64,000 nt of DNA from the NCBI GenBank assembly GCA_002682825.1, contig NOKP01000002.1, positions 682,001-746,000 of the forward strand, in the 5' to 3' direction. This document shows positions 55,020 to 64,000 of the stretch, one piece after another. This DNA comes from Neonectria sp. B-13. Its lineage: Eukaryota; Ascomycota; Sordariomycetes; Hypocreales; Nectriaceae. The first letter of the stretch is position 1. Each line of letters begins with the position of its first letter. A program made the position numbers and the translations under genes. The notes beneath the pieces were generated by a model. It saw only the letters and a list, made by a program, of their open reading frames with translations. It was not told the origin of the DNA and searched no databases.

Positions 55020-55560
55020 TTAATTTTCTTATTATTAAGTAAACGCGGATGCGCTGTTGTGGTTAGTGCCCTACTTGCATCTGGCCTCAATCCTCTCTCT
55101 GTACTACAGAGAGTGGTCCACAATAATGATCCATAACACCAAGAACTGTCAGGCTGCAAAAACGATGGAATAGCCTCCCTTCCTGAACCCAATGCCCCGT
55201 CATAATGCACGTCTTGAACAATACAAAGAGAGTCGTATGATCACTGGTCACTGCTTGGGCCTCCTTCAACCGTACCATGTTTGGCTAGCTGCCCCTATAA
55301 CCTTCTAGTAAGTCACCTTGGCTCAACTAAGGCAAAGTACAGTTTAGGTAGTAAAGTGCATGGCTGTTTTAGTGTTACTGTAGGTTTAAGTATTAGGCAG
55401 CAATCGGTCAATGCATTCTGGCAATGTTGATTGAGAAAAGTACTACATCTTGCTGGTGTTATCCGCCTTAGCTGCTGCTGGTAGACAAGCAACTGTTTTC
55501 GTATTGTGTGAGGCAAGACAGGAAGCTCAATCACTATTAACACCTGCAATGCAACAGCAT
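55020..55560 (-). repeat. left arm of a large imperfect inverted duplication
   Basis: Reverse complement of 56540-57030 at moderate identity. Both arms carry frames of the same decayed protein: ELPVL, an LPVCWAP-like segment, QNALTDCC/QKCISPLLP, MHFxxRT and CCLSRAKVAD on the better-preserved right arm. The axis is near 56.04 kb. Confidence 0.7.
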
Positions 55561-56109
55561 GTTTTATTCCTTTGTGAGTGAATAGATAATATAGATAGAT
55601 TATCTAGTTAGCCCTAAGCAATCTGTGCGGCGGCGGGCTGATCTGCCTTACTACGATTTGATGTTGGGTCTGTGGGGCAAGTGATACACTTTCAGCTGCC
55701 CACTGTTACAACCTTCTGTATCATCTCATAACTTAGGCAAGATACTAACCAATGATTCCCCATCCAGTCCCCTTACTGCCCTACTGCAATTCTCCTCTCG
55801 CACCGCTAAGTGACTCGCTGAGCTGGACAAACACTTTATTGGCTCTTGGGTTGCTCGCCTGCATTTGCCAGTCTATCACAAGTGTTACTGAACGCCCGAT
55901 GGCCCTGTGTCTCCACCGCTACGTGGTTAGCTGCCCGCCATTATGCCCCTGTCTACGGAGTAGCGTGTGCTCAAATCTGCCTTGCTTATAAGACTCCACC
56001 TCTATGACGGGGCTGTTGTGGCTGCAGCCGGTCAAAGCAGGCCGTTTTCGAGTCTTTTGATAGGGTTTGCATCAAAACCAAAAACGGCCCTGGAGAGGGG
56101 CACAGAGAA
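55561..56109. other. spacer of the inverted duplication
   Basis: No recognised gene. Short hydrophobic and Cys-rich frames only. Confidence 0.35.
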
Positions 56110-56242
56110 GCTGATAGAGAAAAGTGGCTGGTGGAAATGTGGCTAAATGCTCGGTTTTAATTGGCTAAGCATAAATGAACACTACTAGTGTCAGAAAATG
56201 AACTCTATCCCCGGGAAAGTGGGGCAGAAAAATGAACTCTAG
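56110..56242 (-). repeat. terminal inverted repeat, right copy
   Basis: Inverted counterpart of 51015-51148, ending ...AAAATGAACTCTAG at 56242. Together they bracket 5228 bp containing the deaminase-MYND gene and the 450-bp MITE-like element. Confidence 0.82.
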
Positions 56243-56462
56243 AAGAGATGTTAGTGGGGATCAGATCGTACGATCCTAGTTTACCCGACGTCCCGATTTG
56301 CACCTAATTTGTAAGGCAACAGTCGACACCACTGATCGCGTGGTCGACACCGGCTTCTTCCCCTTTCTAGCTCGACACATCAATCAATACACATTATCCA
56401 CATGCTTCCTGCCTGGGCCTAGCTTTCAATAGATCTCCTCGACGGTCGCGTCCATCTTCGCG

Positions 56463-57030
56463 ATGCAGCTCTCACAGCAGCGCCAGCCCCTTCTTTCGCC
56501 TGTAAAGAGTGTAAAGAGTGTAAAGAGTGTCTCTATTCGCACTATTACTGCTGCATTGCGGTTGTTAGTTGTAGCCGAGCTTCCTGTCTTACACGATACA
56601 GAGACCCATGAGTTGCCTGTCTGTTGGGCACCAACCAAGGCAGATAAGACGGCCAGGATGCGGTGTTTTCCTGGCCAACGTTGCCAGAAATGCATTAGCC
56701 CATTGCTGCCTAATGCCCAAACCTCCAGCAACACCAAAACAATCATGCACTTTGCAGTCCGAACTGCATGTTGTCTTAGTCGAGCTAAGGTGGCTGACCG
56801 AGGTTTCAGGGGGTGCGCATGACTGTCCGTGAAACGTTTGAGGGGTGCTCGAGTGGTGGTCAGTGATTAAACGACCCTCTTTGTATTGTTCAAGACTTGT
56901 ATCCCGACGAGACATTGGATCCGGGAAGGGAGACCATTCCGTGGGTATTGCAGCTCTTGGCGTTGTGGATCATTATTGTGGATCACTCTCTGTGGCTCAG
57001 ATTACAACAGCGTGTCCGCGATTAACTTAG
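56463..57030 (+). pseudogene. unrecognised gene, right arm of inverted duplication
   Basis: Plus-strand frame with three tandem 9-bp GTAAAGAGT units (VKSVKSVKSV), then TITAALRLLVVAELPVL, HELPVCWAPTKADKTARM, GQRCQKCISPLLPNA and RTACCLSRAKVADRG, followed after a break by a segment matching the left arm (LFVLFKTC-like, VVDHYCG). The CxxC pair and basic stretch hint at a small zinc-binding protein, perhaps transposon-borne. Both arms are broken. Family not recognised. Confidence 0.4.
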
Positions 57031-57820
57031 CTTGTTAGGTTGACTCGCCTGCGCCGGAGGCCCACATGAGCCAACGGGTAATTATGAAAGCCCCAACTTT
57101 GGTGATTTAAATTGGGTCCTTGCTTGGCCCCTCTCCGGGCTGACCCCGCGAATAAAGCTTCTCAAGCCGGGCGCTGCTCTTGAGTTGTGGTACGGTGGGG
57201 GAATCTGTTGAATAAAGTGTGTGAGTTGCCTTAACGTACTGATTCATGTTACCCTGCCTTCGGTCTACCTCTTCGGTGCTGGCTCATTCTGTTGCCTCTA
57301 TTCTTTGGTCTGTTCGACTAGCATCGACAAACCAAATCATAGATCTACAATCACAGCCTAGATACGACATCAAACACGACGTCAATATATTCCTCTGCCT
57401 TCCTGAGGAACCATTGTTCACTTCTGCGTGAGCTGGCACGAGCTGGTCTGACTTTGTCAGGCCTGAAGCGAGCTACCTCGACCTGGAGCCACAGAATTGG
57501 CTCTCCACGGTTGGAAGCAAAATGTGGTTTGGGTGGGGCAGAATAATTTCCCGAATCGTCGTCTGACGAGTGGTAAGGCTTACTACGCCCAACTGCATAC
57601 AAACGGCTCAGCCTGGTGGCTGCATGGCCAGGCTGACTGCTTGCGCCTCCTTCTGAAATGGTCAGTACCAGATCAAACTCTTACCCAAGACGCCCAGGAA
57701 CAATTCCCATCATGACAGTTTCCAACAACTAGATTCCAACCGCATCGAGCCTCAGGTTATTAAGAACACCTTCCATTCGTCATCACAAAGTGAGTAACCA
57801 TCACTTCATGATCAGCGGGG
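57031..57820. other. intergenic, nothing recognised
   Basis: Contains short frames on both strands without domain features. The promoter of the HET gene is presumably at the right end. Confidence 0.35.
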
Positions 57821-59680
57821 ATGGAAGCGTACCAGTATTCTCCACTACCTCCCCGCAATATCAGGCTGCTCCACCTCCACACTGGATCTGGTGACGACGA
57901 ACTTGTTGCGGAACTGAGGACGTTACCGCTAGAAACTGCTGCCATTGTCGAATTTTCTGCTCTCTCATACGCTTGGGGCGATCCCCTTCCGCGAAAGAGA
58001 ATTATCTGCTCTGGGCGTGCGGTCGAAATTGGCCCAAGCCTGCACAATGCCTTGGTCAACATTAGATCCCGGCAATACCGACGCTTGATCTGGGCAGACG
58101 CGTTGTGTATCAACCAGAACAATAGAGCTGAGCGTGCTTCCCAGGTTCGTCTTATGGGCGAGATTTATTCAGCAGCGGCTACGACCGTGATATGGCTCGG
58201 CGCGGAATCGGACAGCGTCGGACGAGCATTTGAGTTCCTTCGCAAGTTCGACTTGGTATATTCTTGCAAATCTACGAGTCTGTCGGTCGATGATATCGAA
58301 ACGCCACATAAAGCTGAAGTCGAACTTATTACTGCTGCCTTTGCGCCTGACCCTCTGTCTGCGGCTCAGCACATTGGGACTCTCCTTCAACAAAGTTGGT
58401 TCTCTCGCAAATGGGTCCTGCAGGAACTGGCCAAATCTTCGAGCCCAATACTTGTGGCCGGCACAAAAAGACTCCATTGGACATTCTTAGCCTCCTGGCT
58501 TAATTATGTCATGGATCATCCCCGGACTTTCTGGTACTTTGAAGCCGCTTGCCCTCGAGGAGCTGATAGTAGCCCAGAGAGCGACAGCGACTCCCAGCTG
58601 CCGACATGGTATCAACGGGCCTGTATCCTCGCGTCCCTGAAGGACAGACAAGAAAGTCTCTGCGATCTTTTGAATACGACCTTTCTATTCAACTGTTCAG
58701 ACTTTCGAGATCACATTATTGCGCTGCTCGGGCTCGCCTCTGATATCAACAGTTCTGACCTCAAACTGTTGGTCGACTATAGCATCCCAGGCATTGAACT
58801 ATACCGGCGATTTGCTAGATTTTGCATCCGGAATAGCAGGAGCCTCACAATACTATGGTCTTTCATTAACGGCATTTCGCCAGACCACCACGGCGCACTA
58901 GAGTCTTGGATACCCTACATCAAGCACGCACCCAGGAGTCCCCGTGCAGTTGGTTCTAGACTCGGTGTATTAAACTGGACCCTTTTACATGCAGCGGGTG
59001 ACTCCTCGCTGCAAGCTTCGGTCGATGAACAAGCCGGCTATCTGAGCATCCGTGGCAGGATCGTTGATGTCATCGACTCAATGGGAATGACGCCCAACAT
59101 TAACCTTACCAAGTTATGTGAACAACCTGGCCCAGGGATATCCATGACAGACTCCTTGGGGAAATACGCCTCAGAAGTCCACCACTGGCTGAAGGACTGT
59201 GAATCTGTCACGAAAGTCGGTAATGATATCAATCACCCATCAAATAACGGCGAGAAGAAGTTCATCAGCGCCATTTTATTGCACTTTAGTCATGAACTTT
59301 CGCAGGAGGCATCAGAAAGCTTTCGACGATACCGCGCGTTCATTGAAGCAATATGCGACGCCAAAACCACTACTGAAGTGCAAGAGGAAGTAGGTAAGAT
59401 ATACAAGTTGCCTCTTTTTCAAGATATACATAATATCTTAGTCGAGAATATGTGCCGACGATTTGGCGCTTCTGGGAAAGGGGCCGTGGGATGGGTGCCG
59501 AAGTGCGCCAATGTAGGAGACGTTGTCTGTGTTTTCGATGGAATGAGCATACCGTATGTCTTGCGTTTGGGCACTGAAGGGCGACATAGGCTGGTCGGTG
59601 AGGGCTGTATGACGGGGCTCATGGCGGGCGAAGCTATGGAGTTAACGGATTTTGAGGCGAGGGATATTGTACTGGAATAA
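57821..59680 (+). CDS. HET-domain (heterokaryon incompatibility) protein
   Basis: A single-exon gene of 619 residues. The HET domain covers about residues 40-200 with its three hallmark blocks: FSALSYAWGDP, LIWADALCINQNN with RASQVRLMGEIYSAA, and TVIWLGAES followed by WFSRKWVLQELAKS. The C-terminal part has the usual conserved ending of this class: KGAVGWVPKCANVGDVVCVFDG, PYVLRLG, HRLVGEGCMTGLMAGEAME. HET proteins trigger regulated cell death on non-self recognition after hyphal fusion, usually together with a partner locus; no STAND receptor with an intact NTPase lies in this window. The frame is intact, with no lesions or unusual composition. Confidence 0.95.
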   Translation: MEAYQYSPLPPRNIRLLHLHTGSGDDELVAELRTLPLETAAIVEFSALSYAWGDPLPRKRIICSGRAVEIGPSLHNALVNIRSRQYRRLIWADALCINQNNRAERASQVRLMGEIYSAAATTVIWLGAESDSVGRAFEFLRKFDLVYSCKSTSLSVDDIETPHKAEVELITAAFAPDPLSAAQHIGTLLQQSWFSRKWVLQELAKSSSPILVAGTKRLHWTFLASWLNYVMDHPRTFWYFEAACPRGADSSPESDSDSQLPTWYQRACILASLKDRQESLCDLLNTTFLFNCSDFRDHIIALLGLASDINSSDLKLLVDYSIPGIELYRRFARFCIRNSRSLTILWSFINGISPDHHGALESWIPYIKHAPRSPRAVGSRLGVLNWTLLHAAGDSSLQASVDEQAGYLSIRGRIVDVIDSMGMTPNINLTKLCEQPGPGISMTDSLGKYASEVHHWLKDCESVTKVGNDINHPSNNGEKKFISAILLHFSHELSQEASESFRRYRAFIEAICDAKTTTEVQEEVGKIYKLPLFQDIHNILVENMCRRFGASGKGAVGWVPKCANVGDVVCVFDGMSIPYVLRLGTEGRHRLVGEGCMTGLMAGEAMELTDFEARDIVLE

Positions 59681-59849
59681 TCATTCAGCGGGAACTGTGA
59701 GCTTAAGCCATCAACAGTGGCCGGACAAAGAACGAAGAGAGCAAACAATGTATCTGACTAAAAATCCAATCTGCTTCAGGTAGTTGACTTTGGCAAACAC
59801 TAATGGACCTCCTTGGATGGTCCAGCACTGCCAGTTGTATCTTCGAGTC

Positions 59850-60180
59850 AGCCGCAGACGCATTCGAAACAGTTTCAGTGGATCCCCTTCACAACCCCAG
59901 AGCAACCACAGCTACCCTACTGTACCAATTACCACTGGTATTGGCACCCGATACCTCGACAGCAGACTCTCATTCCGGACTCACGTGGAGAAGTGGACAG
60001 CCAAAGCGCGGGCTGTCGCACACCATTTACGAGGACTTACCAATACCGCACACGGCCCATTGCCCGGTGCCGTGCGGAGCGCCATCAGGGCTTGCGTTGA
60101 GCCAGTACTACTCTTCGGTGCTGAGGCATGGTACCCCGGAGCAACCCGGCCGCGATGGACCCAACCGTCGAAGGATCAAG
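59850..60180 (+). mobile_element. LINE (Tad-like) reverse-transcriptase C-terminal fragment
   Basis: Plus-strand frame with RYLDSRLSFRTHVEKWTAKA, AVAHHLRGLTNTAHGPLP, AVRSAIRACVEPVLLFGAEA and WYPGATRPRWTQPSKDQ, the characteristic segment after the reverse-transcriptase domain of fungal Tad-clade LINEs. Truncated on both sides. The sequence immediately after is the 3' end of a MYND gene on the other strand. Confidence 0.85.
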
Positions 60181-60835
60181 CGTCAGGCTCATCGATCATG
60201 CTCCCGATTGTGTCTCTGTAGTAACCCAGGTAGTCGATGGCATCACGGTATGCTGTGAGGGTGATATCGGTGGAATGGCGAGGTTCGAAGTCGGTTCCAG
60301 CCCTCATGACTGCAACAATTGGGCCTTTCCAGATGAACTCGCCCCAAGTATCTCCAATCAGGGTTGGGATTGTACCATGGATGGCCTGGTTGGTTATGAT
60401 GTTGCGGGGCGTGACGTCCGGATCCAAAAACCATATGTGTAGGGTGTCCTGGTTGGTTTCTCTTCCACGAAGGATATTGCCCCTAACTTGGCGTAGGCCA
60501 CGACCGATGTAGTCGTCGTTGCCGGGGATGTGCAAGAGGTGGTTGAGAACCGGGTGGAAGTAGTCCCTGACCTCGTGTTCGTCCTTTTTGGAATCCACCC
60601 ACACCAGGGAGGGCCGCTTCTCAGTCATGGGAAAGAGAATGGCGAGGTAGTGCTTGGGGGAAGGGCGAGTGGCAAAGTTCTTTTGAGCACATGCCGCGAA
60701 CTTGCGGCAAAGAAGCCGATGGGTTCGCCAGTCGGTTTGCTGACACTCTAGAGAGCAGTAGGCGGCTGAACGGCAGACGGCACAGTGACGAGCATTGGGG
60801 GAACCGCAGATCGTACAGAGGACGGGAGGATCCAT
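60176..60835 (-). CDS. small MYND zinc-finger protein
   Basis: A 219-residue single-exon gene. The N-terminal MYND finger, residues 7-43, has the order CTICG, HCAVCRSAAYCSLECQ, DWRTHRLLC (C-C-C-C-C-C-H-C). The rest has no named domain but shows conserved-looking blocks KHYLAILFPMTEKRPSLVWV, GRGLRQVRGNI, WFLDPDV and a charged end. MYND fingers mediate protein contacts; the function is unknown. A TATA box precedes it. The finger resembles that of the 51-54 kb gene, but the C-terminal region is unrelated. The stop coincides with the end of the LINE fragment on the opposite strand. Intact. Confidence 0.88.
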   Translation of the reverse strand: MDPPVLCTICGSPNARHCAVCRSAAYCSLECQQTDWRTHRLLCRKFAACAQKNFATRPSPKHYLAILFPMTEKRPSLVWVDSKKDEHEVRDYFHPVLNHLLHIPGNDDYIGRGLRQVRGNILRGRETNQDTLHIWFLDPDVTPRNIITNQAIHGTIPTLIGDTWGEFIWKGPIVAVMRAGTDFEPRHSTDITLTAYRDAIDYLGYYRDTIGSMIDEPDA

Positions 60836-60922
60836 TTTGGGAGAGAGGATGGTTAAGGTCGTGGGCAGATATGTCCGAGAATAGTAGGAGTTTATCTGAC
60901 AGTGTTGGGTGGGGTGACGGTT

Positions 60923-60930
60923 TATTTATA
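60923..60930 (-). promoter_or_regulatory. TATA box of the small MYND gene
   Basis: TATAAATA on the minus strand about 90 bp from the ATG at 60835. Confidence 0.5.
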
Positions 60931-60959
60931 AAATGCCCTTCGGGCTGAATCATATGTTG

Positions 60960-61665
60960 GATTTTCAGGGGCGGCTACAATTTTACTGGGGTATGGCTTG
61001 GAACCTGACCGGGATTTTAGCTGCTGGGAAACAAACTGAGATTTGGTGGCGGCTGTGATAAAGTAAAGCAGGGGGCTGGACAGGGGGTGGGCACGCTTTA
61101 AAGCTGGAGCAAGCGCTCAGAATTTTTGGGTTTGCAATTTCCCCACTTTCAACTACCGGTAACTTACATCTGAGTTCAGAACACGATAAGCGACGAATGA
61201 TGACAGACGATAGTCATATAAATCAGACTCCGAGGTAGGGCCAGGGTTGGCCCGGCTTGGCCAGAGGGCCCTGCGGGTGTTTGCGAAAATTTTCCCCCTT
61301 TTAGAAAAGGGAGATTTTAAATCCTAGTAAATCAGGCTTTGCAATATACAAAGTGGTCTTTTACTATGCTATAGAGCGTAAGATTTACTATACAATAGCT
61401 ATCCTTTTTCCTATTTTAGATACTAGCTGCTAGTGTAGGGTAGGTGTAAAGGGCAGTGTATAAGGATTAAAAGGGATTCCTTATCTATGTAGAGTAGGCA
61501 GGCTTATTAATTAATATTATAATCTTATTAATTAGTATTATAAGCTAATAAGGAGAGTAGAAATCATAGATATAATCTCTATTAGGCTCTATAGAGTAGA
61601 TAGTATCCCTATTAGTCTATATTCCTAGTGTATATCTATTTCTATCCTTTCCCTCTTTCTCCTTC
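60960..61665. other. non-coding, AT-rich from about 61310
   Basis: No gene. A GGCCxGGxTTGGCC patch near 61240-61270 lies at the edge of a decayed AT-rich repeat region that continues to 63.4 kb. Confidence 0.4.
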
Positions 61666-61796
61666 TCTAACTATTAATCCTCTAATAGTTCACTTAGACT
61701 ATCATTTTCTATATGCCTATAATTGGCCTATAGCATAGTAGAGCCTATATAAAGGGGCAGACTACTATCAGCCAGACTACCATTTAGGGTTAAGGG
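61666..61796 (+). repeat. about 131-bp element, heavily transition-mutated copy
   Basis: Direct-orientation counterpart of 62034-62168. Nearly every difference is C-to-T or G-to-A, for example CTCCGGTAGTTCGCCCGGAC there against CTCTAATAGTTCACTTAGAC here. Confidence 0.88.
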
Positions 61797-62033
61797 GTCT
61801 TACTATATCTACATTATACTCCAGTTCTATCTTTTAATATTATCTCAATTATAAGCAATTAGAGATATAATTCAACCTAGTACAATTAGAATCTAACTAT
61901 TTTTTATATAATTATACAGTAGTATATATAGAGAACAATTAGGTATAAAAATAGAGAAGTAAATAAGACTAAGTCCCCCCCTCTAATCCCCTCCCCCTCT
62001 CTAAAAAAAAAACCAGCTAAAAGAACTACCTAT

Positions 62034-62168
62034 AACCCTAACTACCAATCCTCCGGTAGTTCGCCCGGACTACCCTTTTCTACGCGCCCGCGATTGGCCC
62101 GCCGCGCGGTGGAGCCTGTGCAGGGGGGCGGACTACCTTCAGCCGGACTACCATTTAGGGTTTAGGGG
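62034..62168 (+). repeat. about 135-bp MITE-like element, GC-rich copy
   Basis: Begins ACCCTAACTACC and ends GGACTACCATTTAGGGTTT, so the ends are roughly inverted (ACCCTAA / TTAGGGT). It also contains GGTAGTTCGCCCGGACTACC, an internal inverted repeat. The GC-rich island stands out in AT-rich surroundings. Confidence 0.8.
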
Positions 62169-62399
62169 TTTTCCTTGACCAATAGGCGCCTAAAATAAAA
62201 AAGGAAAAAGGTTCCTAGTAGCTATCTCAATAGGCTATAAGAGGGTATTTTCCCTAGAATTTTATCTCTCCTAGAAGGCTAGGAAAAGAGAGGGGAAAAA
62301 GGAGAGATTTTAGGTGGGAAAAGGGGATTTATATCCTACTGGGTAAACTTCGGAAAAACTAGAAAAGACCTTTATTATACTCTAGGGTAAGGGCTTTCT

Positions 62400-63350
62400 T
62401 ATAGTATTCATCTTAGAATTTTATTTTTATTCCTTTTACTAGAAAAAAAGAAAGAAAAAATAGAAAACTTTATAAGAAAAAGAAAACTTTAATACTTTTA
62501 ATAATAATAAAAAGACTTTAGAAAATATAAAAAAGGCTTTTATTAAATTATAAATTAAAAGCTTTTTAGCTATATATATTATAAAGTTCTATTTTTAGTA
62601 TTTAACTAAAAAAACTAAAAAAAGAATAAAAAGTTTACTAAGAATAAAAAGATATTTATGGTATAAATATTAATAAAAAGATTTAATAATTCTAAGATAA
62701 ATCTTTATTATAATATAAAATAGGATTTATTTAATTATATTTATTTTATAGTTTTAATAATAATATTCAAATAAAATAATTAAATAAAAAGAAATATTAA
62801 TAATATATATATATTAGGGTTAGCATACATAGAGTAAATCAAAAGGTAGAAATCAGAGTATATTTAGACTTCTATTTAACAAGCATCTCTTAAGGGCTTA
62901 CTAAGCAGTCCTAATATAGGTCTTAGACTAAAGCTAAGTTATATAATCTAGCCTAATAAGAACCTTTTAAGATCTTTAGCTTATCTTCTTACAATTATTC
63001 CCCTCTCTCTAAAGCTTTCTCCTAAAGCTTTATAGAATTCTTATTATCTTATTACTCTTATTAAAACCTAGTAGAAAAAAGAGTAATAATAGCCTATTCA
63101 AAAGTAGCAATCTTCTCTCTTCTTCTTTATATCCTTTATAGAACACTTAATATACACTTAGTATATATTCATTATAATTTTCATATAATAGTTAGGTCTA
63201 TCCTAAGGGTATAGGGTAGGTCTAAGGTATATAGTTTAATGATTAAGTAGATTAGGATATTATAGTAAGCAATATAGATTATAATAGTAATATATCACTG
63301 TTAAAACTACTGTTTAGACTACTATTTCTGCTTATCTGTAATTGTACTAA
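62400..63350. repeat. very AT-rich, RIP-like repeat tract
   Basis: No coding capacity. The 63185-63293 block matches 45549-45655. Several poly-A/T-rich stretches with stops everywhere. Confidence 0.7.
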
Positions 63351-63435
63351 ACAGTTATGTATTTCCTTTGCTTAAGCTTAATAGAGGGATAGATCTTTGG
63401 ATTTTGAACCTAATTATTGACTTTTGCCCCCTCCT

Positions 63436-63738
63436 GTTAGATTGGATGTACATGTAACCTAGTTGTTCCACCAGTCCACTGGTGGAGGCCCCAGGTGTCT
63501 GTCGAGCGGCTTGGAAATGGACCGTGTCGGGCTTATCCTTCCGCCAGTTCATTCCCCTATAGGGGACTTGTGGTGTCTCTATCGGGTCCCCCCGTTCCTG
63601 TATCTGTTATGTTCAATAGACTCACGGTGCGAAGCTTTCTGACAATTAAGAGTCTCATACGCTATATAACTATTCGATTGAATACCCAACCGAGGACGAA
63701 TTGCCAGCGAGCACTCACCGAACACTCGCCGGAAGACG
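63436..63738 (+). mobile_element. probable 5' LTR and leader of a Ty1/copia element
   Basis: Starts TGTTAGATTGGATG directly after a low-complexity flank and precedes a gag-like frame by about 300 bp, as copia LTR plus leader would. The 3' LTR edge and primer-binding site were not fixed, and the second LTR is outside the window. Confidence 0.45.
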
Positions 63739-64000
63739 ATGACTATAAACTCAACAACCAAGCTTGCTACAGACCAGGATTGGATCACTTGGTTCAAGAC
63801 CCTGAAGACTATAGCAATGAACGAAGACCTTTGGGACTACCTTGATCCTACGAAGCTGAATAAGCCCCTGTTGACCTCAACGGCACCAATTCCTCCTGAC
63901 ATCCAGTCTTTCCGCAAGCGTCAACCGACTGGAACGCGAGCAGCTACCGCGGAGACCGTGTCGACCTCGACCCAAAGCACCGATACAATCACGGCTAGAA
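63739..64000 (+). CDS. Ty1/copia gag-like N-terminus, runs off the window end
   Basis: ATG at 63739 opens a frame with no stop before 64000 (87 codons): TINSTTKLATDQDWITWFKTL, IAMNEDLWDYLDP, LNKPLL, then a Pro/Ser/Thr-rich linker. The WxxWFKxLKxIAxxxDLWDYLDP pattern is that of the gag N-terminus of fungal copia polyproteins. GC-rich, unlike the preceding tract, so this element looks young. The rest of gag-pol would lie to the right. Confidence 0.72.
   Translation, partial: MTINSTTKLATDQDWITWFKTLKTIAMNEDLWDYLDPTKLNKPLLTSTAPIPPDIQSFRKRQPTGTRAATAETVSTSTQSTDTITAR

Noticed and set aside
57351..57715. Short frames on both strands before the HET gene
   Set aside because: No domain, start context or codon pattern supports them; probably HET-gene upstream DNA.
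1..64000. CRISPR arrays, rRNA genes, bacterial-type promoters and ribosome-binding sites
   Set aside because: None seen, and bacterial signals are not expected in an ascomycete nuclear sequence with spliceosomal introns.

Overview
The window is nuclear DNA from a filamentous ascomycete (Pezizomycotina). The grounds are spliceosomal introns of about 40-118 nt with GTRNGT donors and CTAAC/CTGAC-like branch points, plus HET, CFEM, CHAT, caspase-like, Zn2Cys6, MYND, F-box/ankyrin and MRP-type ABC genes. AT-rich tracts whose repeat copies differ mainly by C-to-T/G-to-A transitions look like repeat-induced point mutation (RIP). The genus cannot be fixed from sequence alone. The layout, with intact genes scattered among decayed ones and transposon remnants, is that of an accessory or subtelomere-like region. 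No rRNA, convincing tRNA or CRISPR array was seen. LAYOUT. 0-10 kb: a decayed asparaginyl-tRNA synthetase, a secreted DPBB-fold gene with a nonsense codon before its Cys-rich last exon, a CFEM wall-protein gene with a nonsense codon before its GPI signal, and a truncated type-B carboxylesterase. 10-16 kb: a fragment of NLR-type repeats, two related secreted-protein genes, and a SNF2 helicase pseudogene split by a 537-bp insertion with a 12-bp target duplication. 16-26 kb: a CHAT fragment flanked by 175-bp direct repeats, a flavin-binding (PPOX-like) gene divergent from a Zn2Cys6 regulator, a TPR fragment that fits the missing front of the CHAT protein, and a decayed caspase-like gene. 25.8-27 kb: a Ty3/gypsy integrase remnant running into a 3' LTR. 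27.8-29.4 kb: a decayed regulator-like gene. 30.3-41.8 kb: an intact eight-exon ABC (MRP-type) transporter, a decayed MFS transporter, and an intact SDR divergent from an intact Zn2Cys6 regulator. This could be the rest of a small metabolic or export cluster. 44-49 kb: a frameshifted RNase H gene, a very AT-rich tract, an intact F-box/ankyrin gene, and a secreted six-cysteine protein with Kex2-like sites. 49-56 kb: a RIP-like GH3 beta-glucosidase relic, then a unit of about 5.2 kb bounded by about 134-bp inverted repeats that carries a fungal deaminase-MYND gene. 57.8-64 kb: an intact HET gene, a LINE fragment, a small intact MYND gene, a mainly AT-rich repeat tract, and the start of a Ty1/copia element cut by the window end. 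HOW THE PARTS RELATE. The recurring theme is fungal non-self recognition and regulated cell death (HET, caspase-like, TPR-CHAT, NLR-type repeats, deaminase-MYND, F-box/ankyrin), embedded in mobile DNA. Several members are broken, often by single nonsense codons explainable as C-to-T changes. Exon coordinates were derived by hand from splice motifs and reading-frame continuity. Family names come from recognised motifs, not from database searches.
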